This document shows, one piece after another, positions 22,570 through 34,087 of a stretch of DNA of 64,000 nucleotides. Position numbers and translations under genes: made by a program. This DNA comes from Chamaecyparis obtusa (Eukaryota > Streptophyta > Pinopsida > Cupressales > Cupressaceae). The stretch's first letter is position 1. Every line of letters starts with the position of its first letter. The notes beneath the pieces are model-generated. The model did no database searches. It had not been told where the DNA came from and saw only the letters and a list, made by a program, of their open reading frames with translations. The stretch lies in assembly GCA_027943335.1 (NCBI GenBank), contig BSBK01014835.1, positions 41,001 through 105,000 of the forward strand, written 5' to 3'.

Positions 22570-23157
22570 TGTTAAATTTGTAGGATCTTGATAGAGGAAA
22601 TCTATCTATAAATATGTGTTACTGTTTATATATTAAATTGAGTAGTAATTGCAAGATATCTCAGATTGTAATGTTGCAGAGAGAAGACAATGCCATGTTA
22701 ATTGATTGCTTTCTCTGCATATTACAATTTGTATAGATAGATCTACATAGGGCCATGTCTCCATAGAGACATGACTCTATGTGTCATGCCTCTACGTAGA
22801 TGGCTCTTGCTGCATAAACGCAACCCTTCATAACAATACCATATGTTACGATTAATTTGTAGCCTTTCAAGACATTACTAATAGTTACATTAACTACCCT
22901 TTCGGTAGTTAAAGTAACATATCATATTCGTATGATATGTTACGTTAACTATCATTTGATAGTTAATCGTAACTTAATAATATTTGTGCACAGCCAATGC
23001 GTAAGTCGATATATATTCATCGACTGTATTAATAGCAGTTAATTATTAAACACAATTAATATGACAGATATTATATATATATACACATGTTTTTTACATA
23101 TCATTGACTGTTAGATTAATATCATCATATCAATCAATTCAATGCTATAGTTTAACA
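22570..23157 (-). repeat. 3' LTR of copia-1
   Basis: 588 bp, partner of 27694-28308 with roughly 6% difference by eye over the compared 185 bp. It holds three adjacent hairpins (22884-22973) whose stems are largely kept in the other LTR, including a perfect 10-bp stem with a TTCG loop (22917-22940). Confidence 0.93.
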
Positions 23158-23166
23158 CTCCCTCTT
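23158..23166 (-). other. Polypurine tract of copia-1
   Basis: On minus AAGAGGGAG directly before the 3' LTR start. The same tract is found in copia-2 at 41369-41377. Confidence 0.75.
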
Positions 23167-23606
23167 AGCGAGAGGAGATTGATATTCACAAGAATAGAGT
23201 TTTATTGAAATCCCCGACTTAATTCGTAACTAGATTTCTTTTAAATATCACATAACTACTTTGAATCAGGATTTTTGGCATAATCTGGAACATAATACAA
23301 CCTGATAAGAAATTTATCACAATCCCTGACCAATTAGGAACTAGATTTGATGATAAATATAGGTGTCAAGATATCCAGTGCAATCTGGATCGAAACTTGA
23401 ACCATTTGTTATCATAACCCCCAACTAAATTTGGAACTGGATTAGATGATAACTTAAGTCAACCTATTGTAGGTCGTCACCTTACAATAGAGACTTAACA
23501 CACAAGAAAGATCATCATCTTTCAGAAAAACACAATATTGCAATATATAATTTTATTCATGAATATATTAAATTACATATTAAGAGATAGAATCTTAGAA
23601 ATTTAA

Positions 23607-26600
23607 TCACAATTTAATCATACCAAGTTTCTGTCTGAAGTACTCAATTTTCAACTTCGCAAGAGGCTTGGTAAAGATATTAGCATTTTGCTCTTCAGTA
23701 CTTATGTAGACAAGTTTGATAACATTCATGTCTACCATGTCCCTTATATAGTGATAAGGAATCTCTATGTGTTTGGAGCGATTATGAAAAATTGGATTTA
23801 TAGAAAGTTTAATGCAACTTTGATTGTCACAGTAAACTATTGTCGGTTGTAGAGGCTTGCCAAACAATCCAAATAGTAGCTTCCTTAACCATACTGCTTC
23901 ACGAGCACCCATAGATGTAGCCATGAACTCTGCTTTGGTAGAACTCTGAGCAACTGCTGACTTTTTTCTAATGAACCGTGAAATCATTGTAGAATTGAGG
24001 CTAAAGAAACATCTTGTAGTACTTTTCCGATCGATAGACACCCTGGCTCAATCAGAGTCAATGAATCCTTGGAGGTGTATCTCAACATTCTCATACTTTA
24101 GACCCAATTCAGTGGTACCACATAAGTATCTCAGAATATGTTTAGCAGCTGTCAAATGAATCTTCTTAGGTTCGCACATGAAATGGCTTGAAACATTCGT
24201 AGCATAGAAGATATCCGGATGATGTTTTACCAAGAACATAAGGGATCCAATTAATTGTCTATAGTAGGAGGAATCTGTAGGCTCTAAATTTGTAGCATCT
24301 TCTTTGAGTTTGTGAAGATTTGTTTCCATCGGAGTGGTTTATGGTTTACAATCCTTCATACCAAATCTGGTTAATATATCCATGGTATATTTCCTTTGAT
24401 TTAGAAAAATGTAGTTTTCTTTCTGTACTACTTCTAATCCTAAGAAGTAGTGTAATAATCCTAGACCTTTCATATCAAATTCATTTGTGAGTTCTTGTTT
24501 GCATTTAGCAATGAGATGATCTTCTCCAGTAATTAGTAGATCGTCAACATTAAGAACTATGATTACCATTTCACCTTTGGATATTTTGAAGTATATATTT
24601 GGATCGGCTTCATTCTTGGAGTACCCTAACTTGGATAGATACTTATCTATACATTCATACCAAGCCCTGGGAGCTTGCTTGAGGCTGTAGAGTGCTTTCT
24701 TCAATTTGCAAACATAACTACTATCATGGGTGATTAATCCTTCTGGTTGTTCTATGTATACTTCTTCTATGATTCCATTTAGAAATGTTTTTTTTACATC
24801 CATTTTATGTATCTTCCATCCTTTGGATGTTGCAATGGCTATAATGGTTCTTACAAACATGTAGCGAGCAACGGGGGCAAAGGTTTCTTTGTAATCAATT
24901 CCAGCCTTTTGAGAGAAACCCCTGGCAACAAATCTAACCTTGTGTTTTTCAATACTGTCATCAGAAGCATATTTGACTTTGAATAACCATCTAGAGGAGA
25001 TGACAGTTTTCCCTTTTGGTCTAGGCACTATTTCCCAAACATCATTTTTAATAATAGATTGGTATTCTTCAATCATTGCATCTCTCTAGGCTTGACATGA
25101 TAGGGCTTCTTTTACATTAGTCGGTTCTGATTTTGTCAGTTCTGCCATTAGTGCAAGGTAACATTTTTTATTCCTTGTTCTTTTATTTTCTTTGGATATT
25201 TCATCTAGTTCAACATTGTTTTCCTCAAACATTTTTCTTGCCCATAATGGCCTTTTCTTGTTGTTAGGAATGTCAACATCTTCAAGATGAGATGAAGATG
25301 GTTCAATATTTTCTATTATGTTCTCTCTTTGATTTTCATTATTTTGAGGAACATTCTCCATTTGATTCTCAATTTCATCATATTCTGTAATGTTCTCCCT
25401 TTGATTCTCATTTGATCCTTCTTCGATAAGAATGGAAATCTTTAGAGCAGTGTCCTCTTCAAACTTGATGTCTTTACTAACTTCAATGGATTTATGTCCC
25501 GATATGTATACCTTGTACCCTTTTGTAGTTTCACTGTAGCCAACAAATATTCCTCTCTTTCCGGAAGGGTCTAGTTTGGTTCTCTTCTCTTTGGGAATAT
25601 GAATGTATACAGGACATCCAAAGATTCTAAGATGGCTTAGATCTAGTTTGTTACCTGTAAAGGCTTCCTCAACTGTGATGTTTTCTAGAATAGAGTACGG
25701 GCATCTGTTCTGAATGTATACAACAGTGTTAGATGCTTCAGCCCAAAATGAAGTGTGAAGATTTTTGTTGTGCATCATAGCTTTAGCAGCTTCAATGATA
25801 GTTCTATTTTTCCTTTCTGCTACTCCGTTTTGTTGAGGATTATAAGGTACTGTATACTCCCTCTTAATTCCAACAGAAATGAAAAACTCTTTAAAGTTTT
25901 CATAAATATATTCACCTCCGTTATCGGATCTTAGAACTTTTATTTTCCTCCCAATTTGATTTTCAACTAATGCTTTGAATTCTTTGAATTTTGATAATAC
26001 TTCATTTGATTCTTTTAGTCTAAGAAAATAGATCCAAGTTTTTCTAGAGTAATCATCAATGAAGATCACATAGTATGAAAAAACTCCAAGGGAGAGGGTA
26101 GACATAGGTCCACATAAGTCAATGTGAATGAGCTCTAATACAGCTTTGGTTTTGTGTTCACTAGAGGGAAAATATTTTTTTATATTTTTTCCTAGATCAC
26201 ATCCTTTACAAATGCTTGTACATTTTGAGTTTAGATTTGATATCCCTATAGTAATTTTCTTAAGGGAGGGAAGAGTGCTAAATCCAAGATGGCCTAATCT
26301 TCGGTGCCAAATTTCATTGGTGTTAGGTACTTCATGACTTAGGGCTGATTTGATACTATTTCCTACTTTGTATAAGCTTCCATCTCTATACCCTAAGGAG
26401 ATTGCATTTTTGACATTAGAGTTCTTTGTCCATATTAGTACTCTATCTTCTTGGAATGTAACTTGATATCCTTGATCAACTAAGCATGAAATTGAGACTA
26501 GATTTCTTTTTATGCTTGGCACAAATAGAACATCCTTTAATAGTATAGTTGCCCCTAATTTCAATTTGATAGAGCAAGTCCCAACTCCTTTTGCTGGATA

Positions 26601-27598
26601 AGTGGAGTTGTCTCCAATTGTAACTTCTTCGAAAGAATCTTCTTCTGGAATTTTGAATTGATCTCTAAATTATGTGATATGCCGAGATGCTCCACTATCA
26701 ACTATCCAGGTGTTTTTGTTAGGGTTAACTTCACTTGATAATGCCAAGAAGAATAATGATATTTCTGCTCCTTTGACTTCAGCTAATGTTGCTTGAATTT
26801 TCTTTTTCTCAAGGCAGAATCTGTGTGTATGACCAAATTTATCACATTTGTGACACTAAATTTTGGAGAAGCCTTGGTTTTTGTGATTTTTATTTGGATT
26901 CCCTACATGATTTGTACATGACTTGTGTTGAAGTTTCCTTTCTTATTTTTAAATTTCCTTTTATTGCTTTTAAAGTTTGATTGGGTATGTAGGGCTTGAA
27001 TCCCATTTCCTTTGGTAGGCTCAATCCCTCTTGATATTAACCGAGATTCTTCTTGAGTGCAATCATTCTTGAGTTGATCAAACTTGGGTAGAGAAGGACG
27101 TCTAGTTATACATTGAATAAATGATTCCCATGTGATGGGTAATCCTTTAAGAGCTATTAATGTTAACTCCATGTCATCAATATTATTCCCAAAAGTGGAT
27201 AGTTGATCTCTTAACTCAGAAATTCAAAGAAAGTAAGATGTAACTGTTTCCCCTTTATTCATCTTTAGATTTATAAGTTGTTGTTTGAGAGTAAGTAATC
27301 TGCTTGTATTGTTAATCTCAAATGTCTCTTGAATAGTCTTGATTACTTCATAGGCAGTTTTAAGTCTTGCTATAGATGGGAGAATGTGATCTTTAACAAC
27401 ATCAATTACGATCTTCTTTGCTTTGTTGTTACTTCTTTTCCAAGTTGATTTCTCAGGTTCTTCTTCTAGCATATTTTTATTTTCTTCAGCATAGGAGTCT
27501 AACTCGAGTTCTTCAAGCAATGTAAGAATTCAAATTTTCCATGAGAAGAAATTGGACGCACCTTCGAGTCTGTCTTCTACCCTGATGCCGCTGGCCAT
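23607..27598 (-). pseudogene. Copia gag-pol pseudogene (copia-1)
   Basis: Starts at the ATG at 27598. Gag includes WKI-stop-ILTLLEELELD and RLLTLKQQL. A zinc-knuckle region near 26860 (CHKCDKFGHTHRFC-like) is followed by protease DSGASRHIT. Integrase (26564-25430) keeps the first Asp in IHIDLCGPM, the second in LRSDNGGEY and the Glu in NGVAERKN. RT (25076-24339) has FVARGFSQK, KTFLNGIIEE and LKQAPRAWY, but the catalytic YVDD box reads NVDD. RNase H (24330-23607) has STKAEFMA, YCDNQSC and SKHIEIPYHYIRD. Stops include TGA at 27530, TAA at 26670, TAG at 25086 and TAA at 24346. The shared ones are also in copia-2. Not functional as it stands. Confidence 0.93.
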
Positions 27599-27680
27599 TA
27601 TAATCTCTCTTTTGTTTATAATGAATTTATAAGAATTTATTATTATTATTTTAAAAGAAAAAATGATTTTCCTCTATTGA

Positions 27681-27693
27681 GGCTCTGATACCA
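27681..27693 (-). other. Primer binding site of copia-1
   Basis: On minus TGGTATCAGAGCC, an exact complement of the initiator-Met tRNA 3' end, directly adjoining the 5' LTR at 27694. Confidence 0.92.
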
Positions 27694-28308
27694 TGTTAAA
27701 TTTGCAGGATCTTGACAGAGGAAATCTATTTATAAATATGTGTTGTTGTTTATATATTAAATTGAGTAGTAATTGCAAGATATCTCAGATTGTAATGTTG
27801 CAAAGAGAAGACAATGCCACGTTAATTGATTGCTTTCTCTTCATATTACAATTTGTATATATAGATATCCGTAGGGCCATGTCTCCATAGAGACATGACT
27901 CTACGTGGCCTAAGCCACGTAGAGCCATGCCTCTACATAGATGGCTCTTGCTTCATAAACGCAGCCCTTCATAACAATACCATATGTTACGATTAATTTG
28001 CAGCCTTTCAAGACATTACTAATAGTTACGTTAACTACCCTTTCGCTAGTTAATGTTACATATCATATTCGTATGATATGTTACGTTAACTATCGTTTGA
28101 TAGTTAATCGTAACTTAATAATATTTGTGCATAGCCAATGCGTAAGTCGATATATACATCGATTGTATTAATAACATTTAATTATTAAACACAATTAATA
28201 TGACAGATTAATAACTATACATACATACACACACACACATATATATACATATCATTGACTATTAGATTAATATCATTATATCAATCAATTTGATGCTATA
28301 GTTTAAAA
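27694..28308 (-). repeat. 5' LTR of copia-1
   Basis: 615 bp. It is rich in inverted repeats: TCTACGTGGC/GCCACGTAGA around 27899-27924 and three hairpins at 28025-28114. A minus-strand CTATATATACAAATTG at about 27850-27866 is a candidate TATA box. Confidence 0.93.
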
Positions 28309-28313
28309 AGTTG

Positions 28314-29760
28314 TTGATAGGAAAGTCTAGTGGTTCACCTTCAGGGGTAGCCAATTGATATGCCCTTGATCTACATGTTGTTATGATAATGTATGGACCA
28401 AGTTAGGTAGGTTAAAACCTTTCCCTTTCTCAATTTTGTTGATTTTGTGGATTATTTTTCAAGATTAGGTCACCAATCTCAAATGGATGTGGTTTCACTC
28501 TATGGTTGTATCTTTACCAAATATGCCACTGGTAAGCTCAGAGGTGATTAAAGGCATTTTTCATTGTTCATCAAGAAATTCTAGCTCTTACAAGAGGGAG
28601 ACTCTATAGTCTTCATCACTAATTAGATCGTGTAAGGGAATGGCTTTGATCCACTTTGTGAAGTAATCAATGGTAGTTTTGATGAATTTATGTCCATTGG
28701 AAGAGAGTAAATGGATCTTACCCATGGGATGGAGTTCCCATTGACAAAAGAACCAAGGTGTATCAATTAGTTATAAATCTTCTTCTAGCATGTATCATGT
28801 CTCTATAAATTTGACATTGCTTGTATTTCTTAACAAAGTGGTATGTGTCTTTCTCCATAGTAAGCCAAAATTGACCAGTTCGCATAAGTTTCTCAGATAA
28901 GGTAGGACTACTAGAATGTAACCTACATATACCTTCATGTACCTCTTGTAAGGTAGTTTGAACTTCATCACATTCAATACATCTAAGTAGAGTACCATTG
29001 ATACCTCTTTGATAGAGGGTGTTGGGAATGATAATATAGCAAGAGAATTAGTGTATGAAAGTTTGACGGGTGTTATTAGAAAGGTCAAGTGGTAAGGTGT
29101 TGTTACATGTAGGTAGGCATAGATATCACCATACCATGATGAATTGGGACAAACAATATGAATATAAGTTCAAATTGAGTAATCTCATTAGTAGGTACCA
29201 AGAGAGGCTTTGCCAAGAACTCATACTGTGTAGCATTCTATGGCATATCAACAGGAAAGGCTATGGTACATCTGTAACTCTATTACTATCTCTAGGGATT
29301 TTCTCAAAGTTATTGTTATGAAATATACTTTGAAATCATCTACCATCCTCTTGTAGGGAATTTTATTCTCATCTCTTGTTTTGTAATATTTATTAACTTG
29401 TATGACAACTTTTTGGGAATCACTAAAGACTCATAGTTCTAATATCTTCCACTGAGCTTCCATGTGAATACCAATGATAAGTGCTTCATACTTTTCAATG
29501 TTGTTGGTACAATAGAAATGTATCCTATATTCTTTAGGAATAAAATCCCCTTGAGGTGTGACAAAAATGATATCAATGCCAAAACCATTCTTTGTGAAGG
29601 AACTATTGAGGTATAAAGTCCATGGATTTGTATAGATTCTGTAGTGAAGACTACTTCATTAGTAAAATTTGTTATGAGGGGATGATTATCAGTTAATGGT
29701 GCATCCACAATTTGATATGTTATAGCGTTTCCTTTAATTTCTTTTCATTCCACACATTCT
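28314..29760 (-). pseudogene. Gypsy-3 RNase H and integrase region
   Basis: Minus-strand conceptual translation in several frames. An RNase H of the type found after RT in Tat elements reads LYLNSSFTKNGFGIDIIFV, then TPQGDFIPKEYRIHFYCTNN, then EKYEALIIGIHMEAQW (29740-29450). Integrase follows (about 29100-28314). Its core is recognised by LLSSNGHKFIKTTIDYFTKW (about 28720-28660), and the C-terminal end by GPYIIITTC and LATPEGEPLDFPI at the copia-1 junction. Many stops and shifts. The lineage call rests on the similarity of these blocks to Tat polyproteins. Confidence 0.75.
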
Positions 29761-29799
29761 ATGTCAAATTCACTAAGTATTATGACCACTTAGCTACTC

Positions 29800-30960
29800 A
29801 TCCCTTAATAACTGCATTGTTCAATAAGTACTTGAGAGGATCTATTTTTGCAATGAGCTTTGTTTGATGAGTAAGCATGTAATGTTGCAATTTTTGCAAA
29901 GAAAAGACTACGACATGACATTCTCATTCAATAGGAGTATAGTTGAGCTCATATCCCAGTAGGATTTGACCTATGTAATAGATTGCTCTTTATTTTCCTT
30001 CTGAGTCATGTTGTGCTAATAATGCGCCCAATGCTAAATTTGTCATTAATATGTAAATGAGAAAAGGTTTTCCCTCTATAGGATACATCAAAACTGGTGG
30101 TGACATTAGATAATCTTTTATTTTCTGAAAATATTGTTCACATCTATCATCCCATCTAAAAGGAACATTCTTATGCAATAGTTGTGTAAAGGGATGACAT
30201 TTGTTTACTAACTATGCTACAAATCAGTGGAATGGCAATAAATTTCCTTGTAGAGATCGTAGTTGATTTATATTCTTAGGAGGGGCATCTCAAGTATAGA
30301 TTTCATCTTTGTGGGATCTACTTCAATTCCTTTATGAGAGATAATGTATCCTAAGAATTTCTTTGAGGTTACTCTGAAGACACATTTATTTAGATTCAAC
30401 CTTACTTTGTATTTTTCCAGTCATGTAAAGATTTTATCCAAGATTTCAAGGTGTTCACCTTTCGTAAATGATTTTTCAAGTAGAACATCAACACAATCTT
30501 CCATATAAATGTGTAGCATGTCAAGAAATATGGTATTCATTGCTCACCAATATGTTTGTGCCTATGCTCTTTAAACCAAATGCACAGTGTTCCAAAAAAA
30601 ATACCCTAAGGACAAGTGAAATTTGTTCTATGTAAAACCATCCATAAGAGAGTGTTTTGTGTCCAATCATAAGATCCAATATTATGTCATTTTTTTGTGA
30701 AGGAAAGTCATCTATAGGACAAGATTTATTTAAATATTTGAAGTTTGTACAAATGTGGATGCCCCCAGTGAGCTTGAAACTTGTGCAAGATTAGATATGC
30801 ACTCAACATCGTCAATAGATCTTATGAAACCAACATTGAAAAACTTATGTAGCTTGGCCTTTACCAATAATGCATTTTGTGGATGCATTTTTCTTAAATT
30901 CTATTTTACAGGTTTAGCTCTTGGTGGAATAGTCAAAATGATGCATTAAAAGATTAGGAT
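29800..30960 (-). pseudogene. Gypsy-3 reverse transcriptase and first RNase H
   Basis: Fragments read KLTGGIHICTNFKYLNKSCP, then IDDFPSQKNDIILDL (about 30800-30690), matching the RVCVDYRDLNKASPKDDFP block of Tat RT. Then QLRSLQGNLLPFH and PFRWDDRCEQYFQKIKDYL, followed by SPPVLMYPIEGKPFLIYI and ALGALLAQHDSEGK (30178-29990), the connection and RNase H start. The metal-binding RT box is not intact. Stops occur every 20-40 codons. Confidence 0.75.
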
Positions 30961-31099
30961 CAAGCCCACACATTTCTACATAGGACCAAACAAATTTGAT
31001 TTGTCATTATTCAAAAAATTGAATGAATTTAGATCTCTCCTTTGGTGTTAAGGATTCAACCAAATAAATTCTTTTAAGATTCTTATTGGTACCTAAGTT

Positions 31100-33400
31100 A
31101 GCTTCAACTATTTTTCAATTATCATAGGTGATCTCTCATCATATGTTGTTTGGTGTAGAGTTTCAAGCCTTCCATCCTCGAGCGCCTCAAATAGATTTTC
31201 ACCTTTGGATACATCCTTTCTTTCTAATTTTTAGGATCTAAAGGCATCACATAGAGGTTTTCACTAAAGACCTATTTATTATTGTTACATTTTTGCAACT
31301 GAAAGACTTAGCACCTTCTCAAAGTATGAAACACTATTTTAAGTTCAATAGAAAAACTAACTTTGTGGTCCCCAAGTGGCATGTCACTTCTTTATATGAG
31401 GAAATCAACTATAGCTACATCATTTTGAAAGGTGTCTAGTTGAGGAAATCCATATGTTGGCTTGTTTGATTTGTTGGGGATGGACAAGAGGTAAGGGATC
31501 ATTATTAGGTTCATGCATGATTGTGATGGTGCAAATATTGTCATAGTTGAAGATGTCAATGAAATTGTCAAATCCGCCAATGGTACTCTCCTCATAAACT
31601 TTTGTTGCATTAGAAGATTCTCCTACTGAATTTGAGTTACACTTAGTACTAAGGGTCTTAAGATTATGTGTTTCATATCCTAAGCTAGGATCTTTGCAAG
31701 CTCCCTTTGTATGTATAGGTTCTACAATGCCTTGTTTCCACAAGCCAAGAGGGCTATGATCATTATATCCCATTTTTTTCATGATTGTAAGCCCTTTACC
31801 ACATTTCTCTATAGGTATCTTACTCTCATATTTCTCAATCTCTTCTTCTTGAGTCTCATCTTTGTATAGCCATCTCAGAAGATCTTCTTCCATTTTGTCA
31901 TATAGGACAACCCACTTAGTAAAAGTTGTAAGCTTGCAATTTATAGTTTTAGTGGTCATGGTGGGAGAAGTTTGTGGTTTTCCATTAGTCTGGGGAGAAT
32001 CTGGTAATTATCTTCAACATAGGTCTTGACTCATGCTATATTCACCCACTCCTTATTCTTCAATTTTCACTTTCATTTTGGCTTCATTAGATTTGGAAGT
32101 GGATGCTTTTAATGATTCAATGTCAACATAAGATTTAGAAGGAGTTGCTTCACAATTTATAGGCATGGTAGTCTAAGATTTAGGATTGATATTATTACAA
32201 TACATGAATGGATTGGGATCTCCAGGCATAGTAATTTCAATTCATTATAAGAAAACTTCATGAATTAATGATAGGTAGATGATACGACTTGCATAGCATG
32301 AATCTATAGTCAATCCAAAAGGATATTTAATGTTAGCTCAAGGTCGAGGACTTGGCATACTACATCTTTAACCATTGGTCCAATCCTAACTGGAAACGTG
32401 GTGAATCCTTTAGAGGAACACTCTTCTTCGTCATAGGATTTAATTGTTATCTTCTTCTTAGAATCCACAACATTTTTAGAGAACCCCTAAGCGGTAACTA
32501 CTTTCAAGATACAAATGTTTAGACTTATTCCTCCATCTATCAAGACTCACTTGATTCAGTTTCTATGAATATAAGATTTAATATGTAATGGTGCATTATG
32601 AGGTTGTTGTGGATAAGAGCCAAAAAAAATAGTGAAGGTAAAAGTGTATGTAGGGAGATGATATGTTCCACCATGGCTTAAAATTGGTCCACATAAAGAT
32701 TTGTAGGTACCTCTACTTTGGAAATAGCGTTGTCAAGTATAACTTCATGATTATGTGACAATCATAAAATATCAAGGATAGATATCTACAATGGTGTTTT
32801 ACCCAAATTATCAAGGAGATCATATTGTGTCAATTGAATAGAAGACTTAGAAGTAGGCCCTCGAAGCATAATTGTGCCACTTCATGAGCTAACATTGCAT
32901 TCAACTATTTTGTTCTTTATGGTAAAGGTTGTGATGTGATTATCTCCTTCACTAATGTGATTGATAATATAGTTATAGTTAACATTGGTATAGTTTGTGC
33001 TACTATTTGATTTAGAAGCTTTACCTTTTTCATGTTCAAGGAATGGATCCTTGTACATTTTGTGTTCTATATTTCCAAAAGGGGTATGTCCATCAACTAT
33101 AATCTTTCCTTCGTCATTTTAAGATCTATGATACTTGCAATAATGATTTTCATTTCACCATGGAGGTTTTACTTGAGGATTGTACTCCCTAACTTCAAAT
33201 AACGTAATGAGGTTGTTTACAAGTTCTTTCATAGCCGAATTGAGAGATTGTCCCAAAGGTGTAATTTTTCTCTTTGGGTAAGGCTTCAGATTTTTTTTGT
33301 ATAAGCTTTTGAGATTATAAATGGTTTGTGTAGTCTTAATATTATTAGCATCAACAATCCCATCATTCGTGATGTTCTTATTTTCCAACCAAAAGCAAGA
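31100..33400 (-). pseudogene. Gypsy-3 late gag, protease and G-patch region
   Basis: Upstream (33388-33155) is a Lys-rich gag tail. Then come protease-like segments with LGKTPLQISILDIL and HHYILNLIFIETE (33000-32500). A 179-codon open stretch follows (31959-31420) with a G-patch-like motif CGKGLTIMKKMGY followed by LGLWKQGIVEPI (31810-31718). G-patch domains bind nucleic acid and occur in this position between protease and RT in several plant gypsy polyproteins. The protease Asp-Ser/Thr-Gly triad could not be located with confidence. Confidence 0.6.
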
Positions 33401-33687
33401 TTTTTCAATGTTCTTAGAGCTAGCATATCCTTTATTGTCTTTGTATTTTTATATCTTGATAACTCCATCATCAATAAGTGATTTCTCAATTTTCACTCCA
33501 TTATTATGATTTCCTCAATTTTTTCTTCGCATTTAATACCAAGTTGAAGTATGATTTATATTTTCAAGTTCTGATAAAATATAGCTCTACCAATTGTTTG
33601 TCAGGGATGTTATAAGGTGCTCTCCTAGTCAAATGTCTCTATTGTTGTAAAAACAAGATGAAAGGTTTCCCTTGCTTTTGTTTGGTA

Positions 33688-34075
33688 TGTTAGAGTAATA
33701 AAGTGTTTACTGATCAATTGAATCATATTGATTTAATTATTCAGTCACTTATTATCTCTTTATGCTTAAGCTAAACTTCAAGCATATAATAATTAATTGT
33801 TTTATTAATTATTATTGTGCAACTTAGGTTTTACCTTTTTAGGGTTTTTGATCTCCTTTTATAAGGATTGATCTCATAACACTTTGTAGCCTTTTCTGAC
33901 ATTTCATTATTGATTGCAACTTTTGTTTTTGCACATCAAGGATTTCTCCTCTCTCGTGGATCCATATGTTCCATACGTTCAGGTCTCCATAGTTATTTGC
34001 TTCTCTCTTTCTGTGACAGGTGTTTGTGTGCAGGTGTTCTTGGGAGTTGTGGGTTGTTTTAAATCAACTCCAATA
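33688..34075 (+). repeat. 5' LTR of TE-5
   Basis: 388 bp, nearly identical to 36567-36945. The visible differences are a few substitutions and a 9-bp indel near 33969. Confidence 0.9.
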
Positions 34076-34087
34076 TGGTATCAGAGC
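34076..34087 (+). other. Primer binding site of TE-5
   Basis: TGGTATCAGAGC, complementary to initiator-Met tRNA, with no spacer after the LTR end. Its first five bases equal the target duplication. Confidence 0.85.

Larger units (their letters stand above)
22570..28308 (-). mobile_element. Ty1/copia retrotransposon copia-1, complete but defective
   Basis: A 5739-bp element bounded by AGTTG duplications (22565-22569 and 28309-28313). LTRs of 588 and 615 bp (22570-23157, 27694-28308) start TGTTAAA and end TTTAACA on plus; the last CA has become AA in the right copy. The primer site abuts the right LTR, so the element is on minus. Gag, protease, integrase, RT and RNase H are present in copia order, with in-frame stops throughout. 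It lies in the 3' end of gypsy-3 and is therefore younger. It is closely related to copia-2. Confidence 0.95.
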
